This document shows positions 43,101 to 55,427 of a stretch of 64,000 bases of DNA, piece by piece. The translations under genes were made by a program, and so were the position numbers. The stretch is taken from contig CM075104.1 in NCBI GenBank assembly GCA_037576195.1, positions 688,775 through 752,774 of the forward strand. The letters run 5' to 3'. Within the stretch, counting starts at the first letter, position 1; every line of letters begins with the position of its first letter. A model generated the notes under the pieces. That model was given only the letters and a program-made list of their open reading frames with translations, made no database searches and was not told the origin of the DNA. The stretch comes from Phytoseiulus persimilis (Eukaryota > Arthropoda > Arachnida > Mesostigmata > Phytoseiidae).

Positions 43101-46100
43101 TCGGAGTTCTATTCACTGCGCTGCAATAGGATTCAACTCCGAAAATCTTCGGAATAAAGATTCCGAAAATTATCGTAATTCTTTTCACTGCGCTGCAATA
43201 GGATTCAACTCCGAGAATCCTCGGGATAAAGATCCCGAAAATTATCGTAATTCTTTTCACTGCGCTTCCTCAAGATTCAACTCCGAGAATCCTCGGAATG
43301 AAGATCCCGTAAATTATCGTAATTCTTTCCACTGCGCTGCAATAGGATCCAACTCCGAGAATCTTCGGAATAAAGATCCCGGAAATTATCGTAATTCTTT
43401 TCACTGCGCTGCAATAGGATTCAACTCCGAGAATCTTCGGAATAAAGATCCCGAGAATTATCGGAGTTCTATTCACTGCGCTGCAATAGGATTCAACTCC
43501 GAAAATCTTCGGAATAAAGATCCCGGAAATTATCGTAATTCTTTTCACTGCGCTGCAATAGGATCCAACTCCGAGAATCTTCGGAATAAAGATCCCGAGA
43601 ATTATTGGAGTTCTATTCACTGCGCTTCCTTAAGATTCAACTCCGAGAATCCTCGGAATGAAGATCCCGCGAATTATCGTAATTCTTTCCACTGCGCTGC
43701 AACAGTATCTAACTCCGAGAATCTTCGGAATGAAGATCATGAAAATTATCGCAATTCTTTTGACTGCGCTGCCATAAGATTAAACTCCGAGAATCCTTGG
43801 AATAAATATCCCGAAAATTATCGTAATTCTTCTCACTGCGCTGCAATAGGATCCAACTCCGAGAATCTTCGGAATAAAGATCCCGAGAATTATCGGAGTT
43901 CTATTCACTGCGCTTCAATAGGATTCGACTACGAGAATCTTTGGAATAAAGATCCCGAAAATTATCGGAGCTCTATGCCCTGTGCTGCAATAGGATTCAA
44001 CTCCGAGAATCTTCGGAATTAAGATCCCGAAAATTATCGTAACTTTTTTCACTGCGCTGCAATAGGATTCAACTCCGAGAATCTTCCGAATGAAGATCCC
44101 GCAAATTATCGGAGCTCTCTTCCCTGTGCTGCAATAGGATTCAACTTCGAGAATCTTCGGAATAAAGAACCCGAAAATTAATGGAGTTCTATTCACTGCC
44201 CTGCAATAGGATTTGACTCCGAGGATCTTCGGAATAAAGAACCCGAAAATTATCGCAATTCTTTTCACTGCGCTGCAATAGGATTCAACTCCAAGAATCC
44301 TCGGAATAAAGATCCCGAGAATTATCGGAGGTCTATTCACTGCGCTGCCATAGGATTCGACTACGAGAATCTTCGGAATAAAGATCCCGAGGATTATCGG
44401 AGTTCTATTCACTGCGCTGCCATAGGATTCAACTCCGAGAATCTTCGGAATAAACATCTCGAGAATTATCGGAGTTCTATTCAGTGCGCTGCCATAAGAT
44501 TCAACTCCGAGAATCTTCGGAATTAACATCTCGAGAATTATCGGAATTCTATTCACTGCGCTGCCATAAGATTCAACTCCGAGAATCCTCGGAATAAAGA
44601 TCCCGAGAATTATCGGAGCTCTATTCACTGCGCTGCAATGGGATTCAACTCCGAGAATCTTCGGAATAAAGATCCCCAGAGTTATCGGAGTTCTATTCAC
44701 TGCGCTGCAATAGGATTCAACTCCGAAAATCTCCGAAATTAACATCTCGAGAATTATCGGAATTCTATTCACTGCGCTGCCATAAGATTCAACTCCGAGA
44801 ATCCTCGGAATAAAGATCCCGAGAATTATCGGAGCTCTATTCACTGCGCTGCAATGGGATTCAACTCCGAGAATCTTCGGAATAAAGATCCCCAGAGTTA
44901 TCGGAGTTCTATTCACTGCGCTGCAATAGGATTCAACTCCGAAAATCTTTGGAATAAAGATCCCGAAAATTATCGTAATTCTTTTCACTGCGCTGCAACA
45001 GGATTCAACTCCGAGAATCCTCGGAATAAAGATCCCGAGAATTATCGTAATTTTTTTCACTGCGCTGCCTTAAGATTCAATTCCGAGAATCCTCGGAATG
45101 AAGATCCCGAAAATTATCGTAATCCGTTTCACTGCGCTTCAATAGGATTCAACTCCGACAATCTTCGGAACAAAGATCCCGAGAACTATCGGAGTTCCAT
45201 TCACTGCGCTGCAATAGGATTCAACTCCGAGGATCGTCGGAATAAAGATCCCGAAAATTATCGTAATTCTTCTCACTGCGCTGCAACAGGATCCAACTCC
45301 GAGAATCTTCGGAATGAAGATCCCGGAAATTAACTCAGTTCTTTTCACTGCGCTGCCATAAGATTAAACCCCGAGAATCCTTGGAATAAAGATCCCGAAA
45401 ATTATCGTAATTCTTCTCACCGCGCTGCAATAGGATCCAACTCCGAGAATCTTCGGAATAAAGATCCCGAAAATTATCGTAATTCTTCTCACTGCGCTGC
45501 AATAGGATCCAACTCCGAGAATCTTCGGAATAAAGATCCCGAGAATTATCGGAGTTCTATTCACTGCGCTGCAATAGGATTCGACTACGAGAATCTTTGG
45601 AATAAAGATCCCGAAAATTATCGGAGCTCTATGCCCTGTGCTGCAATAGGATTCAACTCCGAGAATCTTCGGAATAAAGATCCCGAAAATTATTGGGGTT
45701 CTATTCACTGCCCTGCAATAGGATTCAACTCCGACAATCTTCGGAATAAAGATCCCGAAAATTATCGTAATTCTTTTCACTGCGCTGCAATAGGATTCAA
45801 CTCCGAGAATCTTCCGAATGAAGATCCCGAAAATTATCGGAGCTCTCTTCCCTGTGCTGCAATAGGATTCAACTCCGAGAATCTTCGGAATAAAGAACCC
45901 GAAAATTATTGGAGTTCTATTCACTGCCCTGCAATAGGATTCAACTCCGACAATCTTCGGAATGAAGATCCCGAAAATTATCGTAATTCTTTTCACTGCG
46001 CTGCAATAGGATTCAACTCCGAGAATCTTCCGAATGAAGATCCCGAAAATTAACGCAGTTCTTTTCACTGCGCTGCCATAAGATTAAACCCCGAGAATCC

Positions 46101-49100
46101 TTGGAATAAAGATCCCGAAAATTATCGTAATTCTTCTAACCGCGCTGCAATAGGATCCAACTCCGAGAATCTTCGGGATAAAGATCCCGAAAATCATCGT
46201 AATTCTTCTCACTGCGCTGCAATAGGATCCAACTCCGAGAATCTTCGGAATAAAGATCCCGAGAATTATCGGAGTTCTATTCACTGCCCTGCAATAGGAT
46301 TCAACTCCGAGAATCTTCGGAATAAAGATCCCGAAAATTATCGTAACTTTTTTCACTGCGCTGCAATAGGATTCAACTCCGAGAATCTTCCGAATGAAGA
46401 TCCCGAAAATTATCGGAGCTCTCTTCCCTGTGCTGCAATAGGATTCAACTCCGAGAATCTTCGGAATAAAGCACCCGAAAATTATTGGAGTTCTATTCAC
46501 TGCGCTGCAACAGGATCCAACTCCGAGAATCTTCGGAATAAAGATCCCGAGAATTATCGGAGTTCTATTCACTGCCCTGCAATAGGATTCAACTCCGAGA
46601 ATCTTCCGAATGAAGATCCCGAAAATTATCGGAGCTCTCTTCCCTGTGCTGCAATAGGATTCAACTCCGAGAATCTTCGGAATAAAGATCCCGAAAATTA
46701 TCGTAACTTTTTTCACTGCGCTGCAATAGGATTCAACTCCGAGAGTCTTCCGAATGAAGATCCCGAAAATTATCGGAGCTCTCTTCCCTGTGCTGCAATA
46801 GGATTCAACTCCGAGGATCTTCGGAATGAAGATCCCGAAAATTATCGTAATTCTTCTCACTGCGCTGCAACAGGATCCAACTCCGAGAATCTTCGGAATG
46901 AAGATCCCGAAAATTAACGCAGTTCTTTTCACTGCGCTGCCACAAGATTGAACCCCGAGAATCCTTGGAATGAAGATCCCGAAAATTATCGTAATTATTC
47001 TCACCGCGCTGCAATAGGATCCAACTCCGAGAATCTTTGGGACAAAGATCTCGAAAATTATCGTAATTATTTTCACTTCGCTGCATTAGGATTCAACTCC
47101 GAGAATCTTCGGAATAAAGATCCCGAAAATTATCGTAACTTTTTTCACTGCGCTGCAATAGGATTCAACTCCGAGAATCTTCCGAATGAAGATCCCGAAA
47201 ATTATCGGAGCTCTCTTCCCTGTGCTGCAATAGGATTCAACTCCGAGAATCTTCGGAATAAAGATCCCGAAAATTATCGTAATTCTTTTCACTGCGCTGC
47301 AATAGGATTCAACTCCGAGAATCTTCGGAATGAAGATCCCGAAAATTATCGCAATTCTTTTCACTGCGCTGCCATAAGATTAAACTCCGAGAATCCTTGG
47401 AATAAATATCCCGAAAATTATCGTAATTCTTCTCACTGCGCTGCAATAGGATCCAACTCTGAGAATCTTCGGAATAAAGATCCCGAGAATTATCGGAGTT
47501 CTATTCACTGCGCTTCAATAGGATTCGACTACGAGAATCTTTGGAATAAAGATCCCGAAAATTATCGGAGCTCTATGCCCTGTGCTGCAATAGGATTCAA
47601 CTCCGAGAATCTTCGGAATTAAGATCCCGAAAATTATCGTAACTTTTTTCACTGCGCTGCAATAGGATTCAACTCCGAGAATCTTCGGAATAAAGATCCC
47701 GAAAATTATCGTAACTTCTTTCACTGCGCTGCAATGGGATTCAACTCCGAGAATCTTCCGAATGAAGATCCCGAAAATTATTGGAGTTCTATTCACTGCC
47801 CTGCAATAGGATTCAACTCCGAGGATTTTTGGAATAAAGAACCCGAAAATTATCGCAATTATTTTCACTGCGCTGCAATAGGATTCAACTCCAAGAATCC
47901 TCGGAATAAAGATCCCGAGAATTATCGGAGTTCTATTCACTGCGCTGCCATAGGATTCGACTACGAGAATCTTCGGAATAAAGATCCCGAGGATTATCGG
48001 AGTTCTATTCACTGCGCTGCCATAGGATTCAACTCCGAGAATCTTCGGAATAAACATCTCGAGAATTATCGGAGTTCTATTCAGTGCGCTGCCATAAGAT
48101 TCAACTCCGAGAATCCTCGGAATGAAGATCCCGAAAATTATCGTAATTCTTTTCACTGCGCTGCAACAGGATTCAACTCCGAGAATCTTCGGAATAAAGA
48201 TCCCGAGAATTATCGGAGTTCTATTCACTGCGCTGCAATAGGATTCAACTCCGAAAATCTTCGGAATAAAGATCCCGGAAATTATCGTAATTCTTTTCAC
48301 TGCGCTGCAATAGGATCCAACTCCGAGAATCTTCGGAATAAAGATCCCGAGAACTATTGGAGTTCTATTCACTGCGCTGCAATGGGATTCAACTCCGAGA
48401 ATCTTCGGAATAAAGATCCCGAGAATTATCGGAGTTCTATTCACTGCGCTGCAATAGGATTCAACTCCGAGAATCTTCGGAATAAAGATCCCGAGAATTA
48501 TCGGAGTTCTATTCACTGCGCTGCAATAGGATTCAACTCCGAAAATCTTCGGAATAAAGATCCCGGAAATTATCGTAATTCTTTTCACTGCGCTGCAATA
48601 GGATCCAACCCCGAGAATCTTCGGAATAAACATCCCGAGAATTATTGGAGTTCTATTCACTGCGCTGCAATAGGATTCAACTCCGAGAATCTTCGGAATA
48701 AAGATCCCGAGAATTATCGGAGTTCTATTCACTGCGCTGCGATAGGATTCAACTCCGAGAATCCTCGGAATGAAGATCCCGGAAATTATCGTAATTCTTT
48801 TCACTGCGCTGCCTTAATATTCAATTCCGAGAATCCTCGGAATGAAGATCCCGAAAATTATCGTAATCCGTTTCACTGCGCTTCAAGGGGATTCAACTCC
48901 GACAATCTTCGGAACAAAGATCCCGAGAATTATCGGAGTTCTATTCGCTGCGCTGCAATAGGATTCAACTCCGAGGATCTTCGGAATAAAGATCCCGAAA
49001 ATTATCGTAATTCTTCTCACTGCGCTGCAACAGGATCCAACTCCGAGAATCTTCGGAATGAAGATCCCGAAAATTATCGCAATTCTTTTCACTGCGCTGC

Positions 49101-52100
49101 CATAAGATTAAACTCCGAGAATCCTTGGAATAAAGATCCCGAAAATTATCGTAACTCTTCTCACTGCGCTGCAATAGGATCCAACTCCGAGAATCTTCGG
49201 AATAAAGATCCCGAGAATTATCGGAGTTCTATTCACTGCGCTGCAATAGGATTCGACTACGAGAATCTTTGGAATAAAGATCCCGAAAATTATCGGAGTT
49301 CTATGCCCTGTGCTGCAATAGGATTCAACTCCGAGAATCTTCGGAATAAAGATCCCGAAAATTATCGTAACTTCTTTCACTGCGCTGCAATGGGATTCAA
49401 CTCCGAGAATCTTCCGAATGAAGATCCCGAAAATTATCGGAGCTCTCTTCCCTGTGCTGCAATAGGATTCAACCCCGAGAATCTTCGGAATAAAGAACCC
49501 GAAAATTATTGGAGTTCTATTCACTGCCCTGCAATAGGATTCAACTCCGAGGATTTTCGGAATAAAGAACCCGAAAATTATCGCAATTCTTTTCACTGCG
49601 CTGCAATAGGATTCAACTCCAAGAATCCTCGGAATAAAGATCCCGAGAATTATCGGAGTTCTATTCACTGCGCTGCTATAGGATTCGACTACGAGAATCT
49701 TCGGAATAAAGATCCCGAGGATTATCGGAGTTCTATTCACTGCGCTGCCATAGGATTCAACTCCGAGAATCTTCGGAATAAACATCTCGAGAATTATCGG
49801 AGTTCTATTCAGTGCGCTGCCATAAGATTCAACTCCGAGAGTCTTCGGAATTGACATCCCGAGAATTATCGGAGTTCTATTCACTGCGCTGCAATAGGAT
49901 CCAACTCCGAGAATCTTCGGAATAAAGATCCCGGAAATTATCGTAATTCTTTTCACTGCGCTGCCATAGGATTCAACTCCGAGAATCTTCGGAATAAACA
50001 TCTCGAGAATTATCGGAGTTCTATTCAGTGCGCTGCCATAAGATTCAACTCCGAGAGTCTTCGGAATTAACATCTCGAGAATTATCGGAGTTCTATTCAC
50101 TGCGCTGCCATAAGAGACAACTCCGAGAATCCTCGGAATAAAGATCCCGAGAATTATCGGAGCTCTATTCACTGCGCTGCAATGGGATTCAACTCCGAGA
50201 ATCTTCGGAATAAAGATCCCGAGAGTTATCGGAGTTCTATTCACTGCGCTGCAATAGGATTCAACTCCGAAAATCTTCGGAATAAAGATTCCGAAAATTA
50301 TCGTAATTCTTTTCACTGCGCTGCAATAGGATTCAACTCCGAGAATCCTCGGGATAAAGATCCCGAAAATTATCGTAATTCTTTTCACTGCGCTTCCTCA
50401 AGATTCAACTCCGAGAATCCTCGGAATGAAGATCCCGTAAATTATCGTAATTCTTTCCACTGCGCTGCAATAGGATCCAACTCCGAGAATCTTCGGAATA
50501 AAGATCCCGGAAATTATCGTAATTCTTTTCACTGCGCTGCAATAGGATTCAACTCCGAGAATCTTCGGAATAAAGATCCCGAGAATTATCGGAGTTCTAT
50601 TCACTGCGCTGCAATAGGATTCAACTCCGAAAATCTTCGGAATAAAGATCCCGGAAATTATCGTAATTCTTTTCACTGCGCTGCAATAGGATCCAACTCC
50701 GAGAATCTTCGGAATAAAGATCCCGAGAATTATTGGAGTTCTATTCACTGCGCTTCCTTAAGATTCAACTCCGAGAATCCTCGGAATGAAGATCCCGCGA
50801 ATTATCGTAATTCTTTCCACTGCGCTGCAACAGTATCTAACTCCGAGAATCTTCGGAATGAAGATCATGAAAATTATCGCAATTCTTTTGACTGCGCTGC
50901 CATAAGATTAAACTCCGAGAATCCTTGGAATAAATATCCCGAAAATTATCGTAATTCTTCTCACTGCGCTGCAATAGGATCCAACTCCGAGAATCTTCGG
51001 AATAAAGATCCCGAGAATTATCGGAGTTCTATTCACTGCGCTTCAATAGGATTCGACTACGAGAATCTTTGGAATAAAGATCCCGAAAATTATCGGAGCT
51101 CTATGCCCTGTGCTGCAATAGGATTCAACTCCGAGAATCTTCGGAATTAAGATCCCGAAAATTATCGTAACTTTTTTCACTGCGCTGCAATAGGATTCAA
51201 CTCCGAGAATCTTCCGAATGAAGATCCCGCAAATTATCGGAGCTCTCTTCCCTGTGCTGCAATAGGATTCAACTTCGAGAATCTTCGGAATAAAGAACCC
51301 GAAAATTAATGGAGTTCTATTCACTGCCCTGCAATAGGATTTGACTCCGAGGATCTTCGGAATAAAGAACCCGAAAATTATCGCAATTATTTTCACTGCG
51401 CTGCAATAGGATTCAACTCCAAGAATCCTCGGAATAAAGATCCCGAGAATTATCGGAGGTCTATTCACTGCGCTGCCATAGGATTCGACTACGAGAATCT
51501 TCGGAATAAAGATCCCGAGGATTATCGGAGTTCTATTCACTGCGCTGCCATAGGATTCAACTCCGAGAATCTTCGGAATAAACATCTCGAGAATTATCGG
51601 AGTTCTATTCAGTGCGCTGCCATAAGATTCAACTCCGAGAATCTTCGGAATTAACATCTCGAGAATTATCGGAATTCTATTCACTGCGCTGCCATAAGAT
51701 TCAACTCCGAGAATCCTCGGAATAAAGATCCCGAGAATTATCGGAGCTCTATTCACTGCGCTGCAATGGGATTCAACTCCGAGAATCTTCGGAATAAAGA
51801 TCCCCAGAGTTATCGGAGTTCTATTCACTGCGCTGCAATAGGATTCAACTCCGAAAATCTCCGAAATTAACATCTCGAGAATTATCGGAATTCTATTCAC
51901 TGCGCTGCCATAAGATTCAACTCCGAGAATCCTCGGAATAAAGATCCCGAGAATTATCGGAGCTCTATTCACTGCGCTGCAATGGGATTCAACTCCGAGA
52001 ATCTTCGGAATAAAGATCCCCAGAGTTATCGGAGTTCTATTCACTGCGCTGCAATAGGATTCAACTCCGAAAATCTTTGGAATAAAGATCCCGAAAATTA

Positions 52101-54429
52101 TCGTAATTCTTTTCACTGCGCTGCAACAGGATTCAACTCCGAGAATCCTCGGAATAAAGATCCCGAGAATTATCGTAATTTTTTTCACTGCGCTGCCTTA
52201 AGATTCAATTCCGAGAATCCTCGGAATGAAGATCCCGAAAATTATCGTAATCCGTTTCACTGCGCTTCAATAGGATTCAACTCCGACAATCTTCGGAACA
52301 AAGATCCCGAGAACTATCGGAGTTCCATTCACTGCGCTGCAATAGGATTCAACTCCGAGGATCGTCGGAATAAAGATCCCGAAAATTATCGTAATTCTTC
52401 TCACTGCGCTGCAACAGGATCCAACTCCGAGAATCTTCGGAATGAAGATCCCGGAAATTAACTCAGTTCTTTTCACTGCGCTGCCATAAGATTAAACCCC
52501 GAGAATCCTTGGAATAAAGATCCCGAAAATTATCGTAATTCTTCTCACCGCGCTGCAATAGGATCCAACTCCGAGAATCTTCGGAATAAAGATCCCGAAA
52601 ATTATCGTAATTCTTCTCACTGCGCTGCAATAGGATCCAACTCCGAGAATCTTCGGAATAAAGATCCCGAGAATTATCGGAGTTCTATTCACTGCGCTGC
52701 AATAGGATTCGACTACGAGAATCTTTGGAATAAAGATCCCGAAAATTATCGGAGCTCTATGCCCTGTGCTGCAATAGGATTCAACTCCGAGAATCTTCGG
52801 AATAAAGATCCCGAAAATTATTGGGGTTCTATTCACTGCCCTGCAATAGGATTCAACTCCGACAATCTTCGGAATAAAGATCCCGAAAATTATCGTAATT
52901 CTTTTCACTGCGCTGCAATAGGATTCAACTCCGAGAATCTTCCGAATGAAGATCCCGAAAATTATCGGAGCTCTCTTCCCTGTGCTGCAATAGGATTCAA
53001 CTCCGAGAATCTTCGGAATAAAGAACCCGAAAATTATTGGAGTTCTATTCACTGCCCTGCAATAGGATTCAACTCCGACAATCTTCGGAATGAAGATCCC
53101 GAAAATTATCGTAATTCTTTTCACTGCGCTGCAATAGGATTCAACTCCGAGAATCTTCCGAATGAAGATCCCGAAAATTAACGCAGTTCTTTTCACTGCG
53201 CTGCCATAAGATTAAACCCCGAGAATCCTTGGAATAAAGATCCCGAAAATTATCGTAATTCTTCTAACCGCGCTGCAATAGGATCCAACTCCGAGAATCT
53301 TCGGGATAAAGATCCCGAAAATCATCGTAATTCTTCTCACTGCGCTGCAATAGGATCCAACTCCGAGAATCTTCGGAATAAAGATCCCGAGAATTATCGG
53401 AGTTCTATTCACTGCCCTGCAATAGGATTCAACTCCGAGAATCTTCGGAATAAAGATCCCGAAAATTATCGTAACTTTTTTCACTGCGCTGCAATAGGAT
53501 TCAACTCCGAGAATCTTCCGAATGAAGATCCCGAAAATTATCGGAGCTCTCTTCCCTGTGCTGCAATAGGATTCAACTCCGAGAATCTTCGGAATAAAGC
53601 ACCCGAAAATTATTGGAGTTCTATTCACTGCGCTGCAACAGGATCCAACTCCGAGAATCTTCGGAATAAAGATCCCGAGAATTATCGGAGTTCTATTCAC
53701 TGCCCTGCAATAGGATTCAACTCCGAGAATCTTCCGAATGAAGATCCCGAAAATTATCGGAGCTCTCTTCCCTGTGCTGCAATAGGATTCAACTCCGAGA
53801 ATCTTCGGAATAAAGATCCCGAAAATTATCGTAACTTTTTTCACTGCGCTGCAATAGGATTCAACTCCGAGAATCTTCCGAATGAAGATCCCGAAAATTA
53901 TCGGAGCTCTCTTCCCTGTGCTGCAATAGGATTCAACTCCGAGGATCTTCGGAATGAAGATCCCGAAAATTATCGTAATTCTTCTCACTGCGCTGCAACA
54001 GGATCCAACTCCGAGAATCTTCGGAATGAAGATCCCGAAAATTAACGCAGTTCTTTTCACTGCGCTGCCACAAGATTGAACCCCGAGAATCCTTGGAATG
54101 AAGATCCCGAAAATTATCGTAATTATTCTCACCGCGCTGCAATAGGATCCAACTCCGAGAATCTTTGGGACAAAGATCTCGAAAATTATCGTAATTATTT
54201 TCACTTCGCTGCATTAGGATTCAACTCCGAGAATCTTCGGAATAAAGATCCCGAAAATTATCGTAACTTTTTTCACTGCGCTGCAATAGGATTCAACTCC
54301 GAGAATCTTCCGAATGAAGATCCCGAAAATTATCGGAGCTCTCTTCCCTGTGCTGCAATAGGATTCAACTCCGAGAATCTTCGGAATAAAGATCCCGAAA
54401 ATTATCGTAATTCTTTTCACTGCGCTGCA
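40174..54429 (+). repeat. 99-monomer tandem duplication (7128 bp each)
   Basis: About 40174-47301 repeats as 47302-54429 at a constant offset of 7128 bp. All unusual monomers recur in order. I saw only a handful of differences, such as ggaattaacatc at 42718 against ggaattgacatc at 49846, and gattcaactcc near 42985 against gagacaactcc near 50113. The second copy diverges by about 54450. Confidence 0.9.
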
Positions 54430-55427
54430 ATAGGATTCAACTCCGAGAATCCTCGGAATAAAGATCCCGAAAATTATCGTAATTCTTTTCACTGCGCTGC
54501 CTTAAGATTTAATTCCGAGAATCCTCCTAATGAAGATCCCGAAAATCATCGTAATCCGTTTCACTGCGCTTCAATAGGATTCAACTCCGACAATCTTCGG
54601 AACAAAGATCCCGAGAACTATCGGAGTTCTATTCACTGCGCTGCAATAGGATTCAACTCCGAAGATCTTCGGAATAAAGATCCCGAAAATTATCGTAATT
54701 CTTCTCACTGCGCTGCAACAGGATCCAACTCCGAGAATCTTCGGAATGAAGATCCCGAAAATTAACGCAGTTCTTTTCACTTCGCTGCATTAGGATTCAA
54801 CTCCGAGGATCTTCGGAATGAAGATCCCGAGAATTATTGGAGTTCTATTCACTGCGCTGCGATAGGATTCAACTCCGACAATCTTCGGAACAAAGATCCC
54901 GAGAACTATCGGAGTTCTATTCACTGCGCTGCAATAGGATTCAACTCCGAAGATCTTCGGAATAAAGATCCCGAAAATTATCGTAATTCTTCTCACTGCG
55001 CTGCAACAGGATCCAACTCCGAGAATCTTCGGAATGAAGATCCCGAAAATTAACGCAGTTCTTTTCACTTCGCTGCATTAGGATTCAACTCCGAGGATCT
55101 TCGGAATGAAGATCCCGAGAATTATTGGAGTTCTATTCACTGCGCTGCGATAGGATTCAACTCCGAGAATCTTCGGAACAAAGATCCCGAGAATTATCGT
55201 AATTATTTTCACTGCGCTGCAACAGGATCCAACTCCGAGAATCTTCGGAATGAAGATCCCGAAAATTAACGCAGTTCTTTTCACTGCGCTGCCATAAGAT
55301 TAAACCCCGAGAATCCTTGGAATAAAGATCCCGAAAATTATCGTAATTATTGGATTGGATTGGATTTATTTCGATCTTCCATATGCACATATGGTCCCTT
55401 TCATTCCAGGGGTGAGTCGTCTTGCGT

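Larger units (their letters stand above)
30988..55346 (+). repeat. Sat-C, 72-bp satellite array, about 338 monomers
   Basis: The monomer is 72 bp: ttcaactccgagaatcttcg, gaataaagatcccgagaat, tatcggagttctattcactg, cgctgcaatagga. The array runs 24.4 kb with no transposon. Two main variants alternate irregularly, one with atcggagttctattcactg and one with atcgtaattcttttcactg. Other variants change the linker (ccctgtgctg, tgccctgca). Higher-order duplications of 7, 11, 23 and 99 monomers are listed separately. Since 72 bp is 24 codons and the consensus has no stop in at least one frame per strand, ORFs up to 1570 codons (35782-40494) arise. I do not annotate them as genes. Confidence 0.97.

Noticed and set aside
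31174-54765. Very long ORFs on both strands through the 72-bp array (for example 31174-34719, 35782-40494, 43915-45060)
   Set aside because: They follow from a 24-codon satellite period with no stop in the consensus; overlapping frames are open on both strands and break wherever a monomer has a point stop.
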